Shown: positions 41,709-49,181, counted from the first letter of the stretch. The stretch is DNA of 64,000 bases from Clostridiales bacterium (GCA_004556345.1 SFHQ01000005.1:9861-73860), one strand, 5' to 3'. Numbers and translations are program-made. Notes: generated by a model from the sequence alone, not told the origin.

Positions 41709-42476
41709 ATGGAAATCAACCGAACCATTTTGATTGCCGATGCCAGCGAAGATTTTCGCTCCGTTCTGGTCGAAGCCCTTCGACTAGAAGAGGGGTTGGA
41801 CGTCGTCGCCCAGACCGGAGACGGTCTGGAGGCCATCCAACTCATCCGGGAATGGAAACCGGACGTGCTGGTGATGGACCTGGTCCTCGGCCGGGCTGAC
41901 GGCTTCGATGTGTTGGACTCCGTCAGGGGCATCCCGCGCAGCACGCTGATCCTGTCCAGCTTTGCCAGAGGATGTATGGCCGACCAGGTGGCCAACCGCG
42001 GCGGAGACTACTACATGATGAAGCCCTGCCGCATCTCATCGGTGGTCGAGCGCATCCGGCTGCTGGCCAGCAAGCCCTGGGACGAGGAGGGTCCCGACGG
42101 CGAGATGACCGCCATGGCCCGCCAAAACCTGGAGTCCAGCGTCACCTCCATCATCCACGAGATCGGCGTTCCCGCCCACATCAAGGGCTACCAGTACTTA
42201 CGGGAGGCCATTATGATGACCGTGCAGGACATGGACGTCATCAACGCCGTGACCAAGGTCCTCTATCCCGACGTGGCCCGGAAATATGGCACCACCTCAT
42301 CCCGCGTGGAACGCGCCATCCGGCACGCCATTGAAGTGGCCTGGGACCGGGGCGACCTGGACACCTTACAGAAATACTTCGGCTTCACCGTCAGCAACGC
42401 CAAGGGCAAGCCCACCAACTCCGAGTTCATCGCCATGATCGCGGACCGGCTGGTGCTCCAGCGCCGCCAGGGCTAA
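41709..42476 (+). CDS. spo0A: Sporulation master response regulator Spo0A
   Basis: 255 residues. The receiver domain has the phosphorylated Asp57 in VLVMDLVLG and the conserved Lys in MMKP. The acidic pocket near the N-terminus reads IADASED where most Spo0A have IADDN, so one of the two acidic residues is replaced by Ala. The DNA-binding domain ends with SSRVERAIRHAIEVAWDRGD, the Spo0A recognition helix. GGGGGAG lies before the ATG. A 0A box and a SigA promoter are upstream. Synteny with spoIVB, usual in Bacilli and Clostridia, is broken here. Confidence 0.97.
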   Translation: MEINRTILIADASEDFRSVLVEALRLEEGLDVVAQTGDGLEAIQLIREWKPDVLVMDLVLGRADGFDVLDSVRGIPRSTLILSSFARGCMADQVANRGGDYYMMKPCRISSVVERIRLLASKPWDEEGPDGEMTAMARQNLESSVTSIIHEIGVPAHIKGYQYLREAIMMTVQDMDVINAVTKVLYPDVARKYGTTSSRVERAIRHAIEVAWDRGDLDTLQKYFGFTVSNAKGKPTNSEFIAMIADRLVLQRRQG

Positions 42477-42596
42477 GGCAAGACGGCCCCAAATTTCCCC
42501 CTTTCCCATTCCTCTCCCTTTCCCAACCGACCCTGCATTTTTTCCTTCCGTATCGCTTTGTGTAAAGAAAATTCTATGTCATACTCCATTCAAATC

Positions 42597-42650
42597 CACC
42601 CGAACCCGCGCAGGTCTCATGTCTAGACGCGGATCCGGGTGATTTCTTTT
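42597..42650 (+). terminator. Terminator after spo0A
   Basis: Stem CACCCGAACCCGCG (42597-42610) against CGCGGATCCGGGTG with two mismatches, followed by ATTTCTTTTT. Confidence 0.6.
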
Positions 42651-42665
42651 TGGAAAAACTTCTGC

Positions 42666-42694
42666 TTGACAGGCAGCCAAGCGTGTGCTATACT
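42666..42694 (+). promoter_or_regulatory. SigA promoter of infC-rpmI-rplT
   Basis: TTGACA (42666-42671), 17-base spacer, TATACT (42689-42694). One of the best promoters in the window. Confidence 0.85.
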
Positions 42695-42700
42695 ACCCCA

Positions 42701-42896
42701 GTAAAATAAAGTAGGAAGGTTCCGCCTGCCTCACCCTCTGTGCCCCGCGCTTTGGGTCAATACAGTCTGATCCCTGCACCCGATGTCTCCAGCCCTTTGG
42801 CGCGAGAAAAAATTGGGTGTCGGTAGGTCTGTTATGCGGATACCTTTTTGCTGGTATCCATTTTTTATTGCTTTTTTCAGAACTGGAGGTGCGTCC
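42701..42896 (+). promoter_or_regulatory. L20-type ribosomal protein leader with intrinsic terminator
   Basis: About 195 bases of untranslated leader before infC. Near its end GGATACC (42838-42844) pairs with GGTATCC (42853-42859), followed by TTTTTT (42861-42866). This is an intrinsic terminator ahead of the ribosome site, as in the Bacillus infC-rpmI-rplT leader where L20 promotes premature termination. The gap 42477-42896 holds this leader plus the spo0A terminator and promoter. Confidence 0.8.
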
Positions 42897-43430
42897 ATCA
42901 TAGCTCACACGGCTCATCAGATCAACGAGGAAATTCACGACAAGGAAGTACGCCTCATCTCCGCCCAGGGGGAACAGCTTGGCATCATGCCCCTGGCCGA
43001 AGCCCTGGCAAAGGCCGGCGACGCCGACCTGGACCTGGTGAAAATTTCCCCCAACGCCGTCCCCCCCGTCTGCAAGCTCATGGACTACGGCAAGTACCGT
43101 TTCGAGCAGACCAAGCGGGATAAGGAGGCAAAGAAAAACCAGCGGATCGTGGAGATCAAAGAAGTGCGTATGTCCCCCGGAATCGACGTCAATGATTTCA
43201 ACGTTAAGGTCCGCAACGCCCAGCGTTTCCTGTCCGATGGCAACCGGGTCAAAGTCGCCGTCCGCTTCCGCGGCCGCGAAATGGCTCACACCGACATCGG
43301 CAAGCGCCTGCTGGAAAAATTCGCGGCCGACTGCGCCGAGGTGGCGACCATGGACAAAGAGCCCAAGCTGGACGGACGCCACATGACCATGTTCCTGTCT
43401 TGCAAACAGAACAAAGACACCAAAAAGTAA
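42897..43430 (+). CDS. infC: Translation initiation factor IF-3
   Basis: About 177 residues. Binds the 30S subunit and proofreads initiator tRNA and start codon. The N-terminal HQINEEIHDKEVRLI and LGIMPLAEAL and the C-terminal LRNA-binding VRFRGREMAHTDIGKRLLEKF are family signatures. No ATG/GTG/TTG lies at a suitable distance: GGAGG (42885-42889) is seven bases before ATC and ten before ATA, so the start is likely ATC 42897 (or ATA 42900). A rare start codon for infC fits IF-3 self-control, as with AUU in E. coli. Confidence 0.95.
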   Translation: MIAHTAHQINEEIHDKEVRLISAQGEQLGIMPLAEALAKAGDADLDLVKISPNAVPPVCKLMDYGKYRFEQTKRDKEAKKNQRIVEIKEVRMSPGIDVNDFNVKVRNAQRFLSDGNRVKVAVRFRGREMAHTDIGKRLLEKFAADCAEVATMDKEPKLDGRHMTMFLSCKQNKDTKK

Positions 43431-43454
43431 AATCTGACAAAGGAGATTTCCGTC

Positions 43455-43658
43455 ATGCCTAAGCAGAAAATCAAGACCCACAGCGGAGCCAAGAAGCGCT
43501 TTAACCTGACCAAGAGCGGCAAGGTCAAGCGTGCTCACGCCAACAAGAGCCACATCCTGAACAAGAAGACCACCAAACGCAAGCGCGGCCTCCGCGCCGG
43601 CGCTTATGCGGACAAGACCAACGAGGCCGCAATCAAGCGCATGATCCTGTATAAATAA
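43455..43658 (+). CDS. rpmI: 50S ribosomal protein L35
   Basis: 67 residues. The N-terminus PKQKIKTHSGAKKRFNLTKSGKVKR and the very basic HILNKKTTKRKRGLR stretch are diagnostic of bL35. AAAGGAG sits before the ATG. Gene order infC-rpmI-rplT is conserved in bacteria; the gap to infC is 24 bases and to rplT 33 bases. Confidence 0.98.
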   Translation: MPKQKIKTHSGAKKRFNLTKSGKVKRAHANKSHILNKKTTKRKRGLRAGAYADKTNEAAIKRMILYK

Positions 43659-43691
43659 GATTTTTACCACAAGACATAGGAGGCTGACACA

Positions 43692-44048
43692 ATGGCTAGA
43701 GTGAAAGGCGCGATGATGACGCGCAAGAGAAGAAACAAGATCCTGAAGATGGCCAAGGGCTACTGGGGCGCTAAGTCCAAGCACTTCAAGATGGCCAACG
43801 AGCAGGTGATGAAGTCCCTGACCTACGCATACGTGGGCCGTAAGCGCAAGAAGCGCGACTTCCGTCAGCTGTGGATCACCCGGATCAGCGCTGCCTGCAA
43901 GAGCAACGGCATGAACTACTCCACCTTCATGCACGGCCTGAAGCTGGCCGGCGTGGAGATCAACCGCAAGATGCTGGCTGAGATGGCCGTCAACGACAAG
44001 GCCGCTTTCACCGCTCTGACCGAGGTTTCCAAGGCTAAGCTGGCCTGA
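43692..44048 (+). CDS. rplT: 50S ribosomal protein L20
   Basis: 118 residues. MARVKGAMMTRKRRNKILKMAKGYWG at the N-terminus and WITRISAACKSNGMNYSTFMHGL are family signatures. L20 assembles the 50S subunit early and also binds its own message; the leader at 42701-42896 is the expected target. AGGAGG precedes the ATG. The operon ends at the terminator 25 bases after the stop. Confidence 0.98.
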   Translation: MARVKGAMMTRKRRNKILKMAKGYWGAKSKHFKMANEQVMKSLTYAYVGRKRKKRDFRQLWITRISAACKSNGMNYSTFMHGLKLAGVEINRKMLAEMAVNDKAAFTALTEVSKAKLA

Positions 44049-44073
44049 GATCCTTCTCATGGAATCTGTGAAC

Positions 44074-44108
44074 AAACCCCGCGACCTAAGATAGGCCGCG
44101 GGGTTTTT
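44074..44108 (+). terminator. Terminator of infC-rpmI-rplT
   Basis: Stem AAACCCCGCGACCT against AGGCCGCGGGGTTT (one mismatch) followed by TTTTT. Confidence 0.9.
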
Positions 44109-44128
44109 GTCGTTCGTTGTGGGGGAAA

Positions 44129-44176
44129 GGCCCTCTCAGACCGCTTCGCGGCCAGCTCCCCCGGAGGGGGAGCCAA
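44129..44176. repeat. Family 2 dispersed palindromic repeat
   Basis: About 48 bases with two small hairpins: GCTTCGCGGC-like and CTCCCCCGGAGGGGGAG. A second copy at 56854-56902 is about 85 percent identical. The spacing of its hairpins resembles that of family 1. Confidence 0.75.
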
Positions 44177-44185
44177 GAGAAGGGC

Positions 44186-44950
44186 TTATAAAATACTATA
44201 CCGGTTAAAGACCTCCAGCAGGCCCTCTGTCGTCACCTTGGCCTTCTCCTCCCCTGCTTTATCCAGCACGATCTGGCCGTGGTGGAGCATGAGCAGGCGG
44301 TCGCCGTACTCGACGGCGTAGCGGAGGTTGTGGGTGACCATGAGGGCGGTGAGCTTTTTCTCCTTCACTACCTTGCCGGTGAGGACCATGATGGTCTCCG
44401 CCGTCTTGGGGTCCAGGGCGGCGGTGTGCTCGTCCAGGATGAGGAAGTTCAGCGGCGTCATGGTCGCCATGAGCAGCGCCACGGCCTGCCGCTGGCCGCC
44501 GGAGAGGGCGCCCATTTTCACATTGAGCTTATCCTCCAGGCCCAGGCCCAGAGAGGCCAGCTCGGAGCGGTAAAAGTCGATGCGCTTGCGGTTGACCCCA
44601 AAGCCCAGGCCAAAGCGCTTGCCCTTGTTGTCCGCCAGGGACATGTTTTCCAGCATGGTCAGGTTGGGGCAGGTCCCCAGGGAGGGGTTCTGATACACCC
44701 GGCCGATGGTGGCGTAGCGCTGAAAGTCCTTCTGCTTGCGGATGCTCTTGCCGCCCACCAGCACGTCGCCCCCGTCCAGGGGGATGGAGCCGCAGAGGAT
44801 GTTCAGCAGAGAGGTCTTGCCGGAGCCGTTGCTGCCCACGATGGAGACGAACTGGCCGTCGTCCACGGTGAGGTTGAAGTGGTCGAACAGGGTCATTTCC
44901 GTCACGGTGCCGGCGTTGTAGATTTTCGTTAAGTCTCGCAGCTCAAGCAT
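44186..44950 (-). CDS. ABC transporter ATPase, TrpXYZ-type amino acid/tryptophan importer
   Basis: 254 residues. Walker A GSNGSGKTSLLNIL, signature ALSGGQRQAVAL, Walker B LNFLILDEHTAALDP, switch His in MVTHN. It overlaps the permease gene by 8 bases and is third in an operon of substrate-binding protein, permease and ATPase. The subfamily (ABC_sub_bind/permease of PF04392 type) is used for several ligands; tryptophan is inferred from the T-box leader with UGG specifier ahead of the operon. Confidence 0.9.
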   Translation of the reverse strand: MLELRDLTKIYNAGTVTEMTLFDHFNLTVDDGQFVSIVGSNGSGKTSLLNILCGSIPLDGGDVLVGGKSIRKQKDFQRYATIGRVYQNPSLGTCPNLTMLENMSLADNKGKRFGLGFGVNRKRIDFYRSELASLGLGLEDKLNVKMGALSGGQRQAVALLMATMTPLNFLILDEHTAALDPKTAETIMVLTGKVVKEKKLTALMVTHNLRYAVEYGDRLLMLHHGQIVLDKAGEEKAKVTTEGLLEVFNRYSIL

Positions 44951-45890
44951 GGATGATCTCCTCTCCCTTTCGACCGGCCAGCACCAGCACCAGCAGGAAC
45001 AGCACGGCGGTGATGAACTTCAGCATATTGGCGGGCAGACCGGCGTTGATGGCGATCTGGATACAGAACTTATACAGGATGCTGCCCAGCAGCACGGCGG
45101 TGGTCCCCTGGGGGGTGGCCAGGAAGCGCAGGCCCTTCACCTTCCGCAGGCCCTGGGCGGCCTTGGAGCTGGTAAAGAAGCGGATGAGCGAGATGCCGAT
45201 GATGACCGTCGCCAGGCCAAAGACCACCTGGCCGATGCCCATGACGGCGGAGTAGCTCCGCTGCTCCTGGCACAGGACGCTGCCGCACAGGGCGACGAGC
45301 GCGTTGGAGATCACCACGCCCAGGATCTTCATGTTGCCCTTGTTCTGGGCCAGGGTGGTGACCAGGGTCCCGTTGTCACCCACGGCCCGCAGGAGCAGGC
45401 CGGACTTGGTGCGGAAGTAGAGGTCCAGCAGGAGCTTCACCACAATGGCCAGGACCAGGGAAATGATGAGCTTTCTCCAGCCCAGGGTCAAATTGCCGAA
45501 CAGGGCCATGACGCCCTTGGAGGTAAAGATGGTGTCCACCGCCCGCTCCACGGTCACGTTGGACCCGGCGATGAGCAGGTTGATGGACGAGAGGGCCGTC
45601 ATGGTGATGATACCGGCCAGCAGGTCCCGCACGCCCAGGCGCACGTGGATCAGGCCCGTGCACAGCCCGGCGATGGCCCCCGCCGCCGCCGAGCAGAGCA
45701 GCGTGGCCCAGGGGTCCACACCCTTCAGAAGAAGGATGGCCGTCACCGCCGCGCCCAAGGGGAAGCAGCTGTCCACGGTCAGGTCCGGAAAGTCCAGCAC
45801 AGAGTAGGTGATGTACACCCCGTAGGACAGCAGGGCGTAGATCAGGCCCTGGGTCAGGGTAGAAATGATCAGGTCTGACATGAATGTCAT
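44943..45890 (-). CDS. ABC transporter permease, TrpXYZ-type
   Basis: 315 residues with 8-9 hydrophobic helices; the branched-chain-type permease fold (LivH/BPD_transp_2) with the segments SYGVYITYSVLDFPDLTVD, GAAVTAILLLKG and LRAVGDNGTLVTTLAQNKG. It pairs with the ATPase downstream and the lipoprotein upstream. Substrate by context (Trp T-box). Its stop overlaps the start of the ATPase gene. Confidence 0.9.
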   Translation of the reverse strand: MTFMSDLIISTLTQGLIYALLSYGVYITYSVLDFPDLTVDSCFPLGAAVTAILLLKGVDPWATLLCSAAAGAIAGLCTGLIHVRLGVRDLLAGIITMTALSSINLLIAGSNVTVERAVDTIFTSKGVMALFGNLTLGWRKLIISLVLAIVVKLLLDLYFRTKSGLLLRAVGDNGTLVTTLAQNKGNMKILGVVISNALVALCGSVLCQEQRSYSAVMGIGQVVFGLATVIIGISLIRFFTSSKAAQGLRKVKGLRFLATPQGTTAVLLGSILYKFCIQIAINAGLPANMLKFITAVLFLLVLVLAGRKGEEIIHA

Positions 45891-45933
45891 CCTCCTTCGG
45901 TCAGGTTACGTTCTCTGCGAGCGGGGCAGAAGC

Positions 45934-46953
45934 TCAGGCGTTGGCCACGTCCTCGGCGGACTGGGCCACATCGTCGGGCAGGGTGATGCCCAGCTGCTCC
46001 AGAGACTTGCTGTTGATGTAGGTGGAGTAATTCTCAATGACTTCATAGGGCATATCCTGGCAGGTGGCCTCGCCGGTCAGGACCTTGGCGGCCATCTTGC
46101 CGGTCTGGATGCCCAGCTGGACGTAGTCCAGGCCGGCACCGGCGGCACAGCCCTTCTTCATCTGCTCGATCTCAGAGCCATAGACGGGGATCTTGGCCTC
46201 GTTGGTCTTTTCCAGGATGGAGCCCAGCACGCCCACCACGTTGTTGTCGGTCAGGTTGGAGAAGCAGTCCACGCCCTTGGCGATCAGGTTGTCCACGGCC
46301 TGGGTGACCTCGGACTGGGCGGTGACGCCCACGGCCTCGATGGTGAAGCCGTAGTCGGCGGCCTTCTCCTGGTACACGCCCACGGAGTAGACGGAGTTGG
46401 ATTCGCTGGTGGTGTAGACGATGCCGATGGTCTTGGCGTCGGGCTGGAGGGCGCGGATGAGCTTCAGCTGGCCCTCGACGGGCAGCACGTCAGAGGTGCC
46501 CGTAATATTGCCGGAGTCCAGCTTGGCGCCCACGGGGTCGGTGATGGCGGTGAAAATCACGGGGATGTCCTTGTCCTCGGCGGCGGCATAGCAGGCAGTG
46601 GCGGAGGGGGTGGCGATGCCGACCATCAGGGCCGCGTTCTCGGCGGAGAAGGACTGGGCGATCTGGATGGCCATGTTGTCGTCAAAGCTGGCGTTCTGAT
46701 AGTCGATGGTGTAGTCGGTGCCTTCGACCAGGCCGGCCTCCTGCAAGCCCTGGAGGAAGCCCTCGCGGCAGTTGTCCAGGGAGGCGTGCTGGCCGTACTG
46801 GCTGATGCCGATGACGGGCACGTTGCCGTCGGCCTTGGCGGCGGTGTCGCCGTCGGTGCTGTCGGTGGTGGCGGTGTTGCCGCCGCAGGCGGCCAGGCCC
46901 AGGACCATGGTCAGGGAGAGGGCTCCGCAGAGCAGTTTTTTCAGGTTTTTCAT
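45934..46953 (-). CDS. ABC transporter substrate-binding lipoprotein, TrpX-type (PF04392)
   Basis: 339 residues. A lipoprotein signal MKNLKKLLCGALSLTMVLGLAACGG at the N-terminus (lipobox LAAC) is followed by a two-domain periplasmic-binding fold with VIGISQYGQHASLDNCREGF, a family marker. The start at 46953 has AAGGAG nine bases before it; upstream in-frame codons lie in the leader. First gene of the importer operon, expressed from the promoter at 47357-47385 through a T-box riboswitch with a Trp specifier. Confidence 0.93.
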   Translation of the reverse strand: MKNLKKLLCGALSLTMVLGLAACGGNTATTDSTDGDTAAKADGNVPVIGISQYGQHASLDNCREGFLQGLQEAGLVEGTDYTIDYQNASFDDNMAIQIAQSFSAENAALMVGIATPSATACYAAAEDKDIPVIFTAITDPVGAKLDSGNITGTSDVLPVEGQLKLIRALQPDAKTIGIVYTTSESNSVYSVGVYQEKAADYGFTIEAVGVTAQSEVTQAVDNLIAKGVDCFSNLTDNNVVGVLGSILEKTNEAKIPVYGSEIEQMKKGCAAGAGLDYVQLGIQTGKMAAKVLTGEATCQDMPYEVIENYSTYINSKSLEQLGITLPDDVAQSAEDVANA

Positions 46954-47042
46954 GTCAAGTCGCTCCTTCATAACATTTGGTAAAAATAGAATGATGTGTG
47001 CGATGGTGGGGAGGGTCTTTCTGCCAAGGGTCCGGGGGCAAC

Positions 47043-47350
47043 AAAAAAAGCCCTGTTCCATCCGTTGTTTCCAACGACATGGGACAAGACTGACTTCCTG
47101 CGGTACCACCCAAATTGACGCATTGCGCCCGCTCCGTTCGCGTACCATCATACGCGCCGCCCTGGTAACGGGTGCGGTCCCCGTCGGCCACTACTGCCCT
47201 TCTGCCAGCGTCTGCAAAGGAAGGGGTTCGGTCCGCCCTCGTAAGTCCATTCTCTCCTCGCCGTCCTGCCGCGCTTGCACCGCCCGCGGCTCGCTAAGAG
47301 GCAGAGCGAAGAGGTACTACTCTTACTCACCGGTTTGCTTTTCTTTAATT
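47043..47350 (-). promoter_or_regulatory. T-box riboswitch, specifier UGG (Trp), ahead of the TrpXYZ-type operon
   Basis: The minus strand carries the T-box sequence GGGTGGTACCGC (47111-47100) followed by a terminator stem (GTCCCATGTCGTTG against CAACGGATGGAAC) and TTTTTTT. In stem I the motif GAA-UGG-AC puts UGG at 47249-47247, with the GAG element six bases later; UGG is the tryptophan codon. Uncharged tRNA(Trp) would relieve termination and turn on the importer. The gap 46954-47564 is this leader plus its promoter. Confidence 0.9.
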
Positions 47351-47356
47351 AACTAA

Positions 47357-47385
47357 ATCATATCACGCCGCCAAGCCCCCGTCAA
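47357..47385 (-). promoter_or_regulatory. SigA-type promoter of the Trp T-box operon
   Basis: Minus strand: TTGACG (47385-47380), 17-base spacer, TATGAT (47362-47357). Confidence 0.85.
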
Positions 47386-47564
47386 GCACACTTTTTCACA
47401 AATGCGCACAGGACAGCCTGGGGTGTTCTTTGTGGAAATGGCCGCAGAATAGCGTTCAGGCCCGCCCAGGTGGAACAGAGGGGAAGGTTCCGAGGGGCGA
47501 GCCTGTCAGCTTGAGCAAATATATCGATGTAAAGGAGGAGTATGCGTAAGTGACACTGGCTACC

Positions 47565-47762
47565 TTAGGCGTGATGCTGTGCCTTCTTCATGGTCAGGTA
47601 ATCGGACCACTGCTGTGCAGCCAGGATAGAGACCACTGCGGCGGGCAGAGCCAGGAGCAGGGGGTGGGTGATGTTGATCGTATTCAGCACGGCGACATAG
47701 GCCACGAGGACCAGGAGCATCACCAGAAGAGCAACCAGATGCGTGTTTTTAGTTTTCATCAT
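47565..47762 (-). CDS. Small two-helix membrane protein
   Basis: 65 residues with two hydrophobic segments (about 9-26 and 36-50) and a basic C-terminus with three histidines. AAAGG lies eight bases before the first ATG. The divergent LysR gene lies across a 215-base gap with overlapping promoters, so this may be a LysR target. No recognised family. The first ATG is followed directly by a second. Confidence 0.6.
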   Translation of the reverse strand: MMKTKNTHLVALLVMLLVLVAYVAVLNTINITHPLLLALPAAVVSILAAQQWSDYLTMKKAQHHA

Positions 47763-47838
47763 TCAACGAACCTTTCCTAATAGAACTCAGAATTTTAATC
47801 GTTTGATCTATGGAGAAAAGTAAGTTTTCCGGCCGGTC

Positions 47839-47888
47839 TTGCTTTCTCTATCTGCTTGCATTATACTAGATCGAGTTCCCTTTGTAAA
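47839..47888. promoter_or_regulatory. Overlapping divergent promoters for the LysR gene and the small membrane protein
   Basis: Plus strand: TTGCTT (47839-47844), 17-base spacer, TATACT (47862-47867). Minus strand: TTTACA (47888-47883), 17-base spacer, TATAAT (47865-47860). The two -10 boxes overlap by four bases, so RNA polymerase cannot use both at the same time. Confidence 0.75.
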
Positions 47889-47909
47889 ACAGGAAATACC
47901 CACCGCTAA

Positions 47910-47969
47910 CATCAAAGTTTCTCATGGAAAGAAGCTCTCAGAATATCCATCAAAGTTTTTGATGGAAAG
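47910..47969. promoter_or_regulatory. Tandem operator-like repeats in the lysR leader
   Basis: Two copies of CATCAAAGTTT-YTSATGGAAAG (47910-47931 and 47948-47969), 20/22 identical, period 38. Each contains a T-N11-A LysR-type box (TCAAAGTTTTTGA in the second). The second copy runs into the ribosome site of the LysR gene. Confidence 0.6.
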
Positions 47970-47977
47970 GAGGTATC

Positions 47978-48850
47978 ATGGACCAAAACAAACGCGTCGC
48001 CCTGCTCACCGCCATCGACCTGGGCAACCTGACCCGCGCCGCCGAGCAGCTGGGCTACACCCAGTCGGGTCTGAGCTACGTCATCAAGGCCCTGGAGGCC
48101 GAGCTGGGCTTTCCTCTCTTGGTGCGCTCCCGCGCCGGGGTCCGCCCCACGGACGAGTGCCAGCGCATTTTGCCGCTCCTGCGGGAGCTGGACCGGAAGA
48201 GCCGCCAGCTAGAGCAGGAGGCAGCTGACATCCGCGGGCTGGCCGTCGGCAACGTCTTCATCGCCACCTTCCCCTCCATCTCCCGGTTCTGGCTGCCCCA
48301 GATCTTACGGGATTTCGCCCAGCTCTACCCCGGCATCACCGTCTCCATCCGGGAGAGCGGCCAGGAGGAGCAGGACGAGTGGCTGCGGGAGGGCGCCATC
48401 GACCTGGCTTTTTGCAGCTATCACGACTCCCCCTACCACTGGATCCCCTTTTTGGAGGATGAGATCTGGGCCGCCGTCCCCGCCGGCCATTCCTTGGCCG
48501 CCTGCGATGAGATCGACCTGGCCAAGCTGGCCGACGAGCCCTTTATTTTAGAGGACCGGGCCTATGACTATGACATCACCCGCGTCATCACCAACGCCGG
48601 CGTCCACCCCGACGTCCGCTGGACCTCGAAAGATGAACTGGCCATCCTGGCCATGGTGAAGCTGGAGCTGGGCGTCTCCGTCCTGCCCGCGCTCTATCTA
48701 CACGAGGAACACCCCGGCGTGGCCGTCCGCCCCCTGGTGCCCCGCGCCTTCCGGCAGCTGGGGGCCATGGTCCCCGACCTGGACAACCTCTCCCCCGCCG
48801 CCCGGCGCTTTTTAGCCAGCGCCCGGAAAACGATGGGGATCTCCCCTTGA
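47978..48850 (+). CDS. LysR family transcriptional regulator
   Basis: 290 residues. N-terminal winged helix (LLTAIDLGNLTRAAEQLGYTQSGLSYVIKALEAELGFPLLVR) and a periplasmic-binding-like ligand domain from about residue 90. GGAGG sits seven bases before the ATG. Tandem T-N11-A repeats lie directly ahead and its promoter overlaps that of the divergent small membrane gene, so autoregulation and control of that gene are likely. Ligand unknown. Confidence 0.92.
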   Translation: MDQNKRVALLTAIDLGNLTRAAEQLGYTQSGLSYVIKALEAELGFPLLVRSRAGVRPTDECQRILPLLRELDRKSRQLEQEAADIRGLAVGNVFIATFPSISRFWLPQILRDFAQLYPGITVSIRESGQEEQDEWLREGAIDLAFCSYHDSPYHWIPFLEDEIWAAVPAGHSLAACDEIDLAKLADEPFILEDRAYDYDITRVITNAGVHPDVRWTSKDELAILAMVKLELGVSVLPALYLHEEHPGVAVRPLVPRAFRQLGAMVPDLDNLSPAARRFLASARKTMGISP

Positions 48851-48876
48851 CTTTTCGGAAAAATTTGTGTTAAGAT
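48847..48876 (+). promoter_or_regulatory. SigA-type promoter
   Basis: TTGACT (48847-48852), 18-base spacer, TAAGAT (48871-48876). It starts at the stop of the LysR gene and leads into a terminator hairpin. Confidence 0.5.
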
Positions 48877-48910
48877 ACGCACAGAAAACTCATTGTGTTG
48901 TGTCGCACCA

Positions 48911-48945
48911 TGCGTAAGTCCAAACACTGGACTTACGCATTTTTA
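48911..48945 (+). terminator. Terminator or attenuator downstream of the promoter at 48847
   Basis: Twelve-base perfect stem TGCGTAAGTCCA (48911-48922) with complement at 48928-48939, then TTTTTATTTTT. Only about 30 bases after the expected transcription start, and before a small open frame with a good ribosome site. Confidence 0.75.
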
Positions 48946-48973
48946 TTTTTCCCAAAGAAAGGAGTCTGTTTTC

Positions 48974-49156
48974 ATGTTTCTCCCCTCCCCTGCAATGTAC
49001 CTGGCACAGTTTCTTTCCCCCCTGCTGCTGGGGGCATTGCGAGGCGTGCTGAGGGACCTGTCCCACCTGGCCTATTGGTTCGCGGTGGTGCTGGCCGTTC
49101 TCTTCGTCCTCTGCTCCCTGCGTATCCCGGTAGGGCGAGGGGCACGGCGGGCGTGA
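48974..49156 (+). CDS. Possible small membrane protein
   Basis: 60 residues with one clear hydrophobic segment (about 33-52: AYWFAVVLAVLFVLCSL) and a basic end. AAAGGAG is nine bases before the ATG. It lies behind a promoter and an intrinsic terminator, so any expression would need read-through. Low-complexity and short; I would not insist on it. Confidence 0.4.
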   Translation: MFLPSPAMYLAQFLSPLLLGALRGVLRDLSHLAYWFAVVLAVLFVLCSLRIPVGRGARRA

Positions 49157-49181
49157 CCGTTCATTTTGGCAAAAAAATTCG

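Noticed and set aside
47520..47545. GGAGGAG-TATGCGTAAGTGA looking like a ribosome site and start
   Set aside because: The frame ends after three codons. It lies downstream of the small membrane protein gene, so I take it as chance. Noted only because a similar string occurs at 48911.
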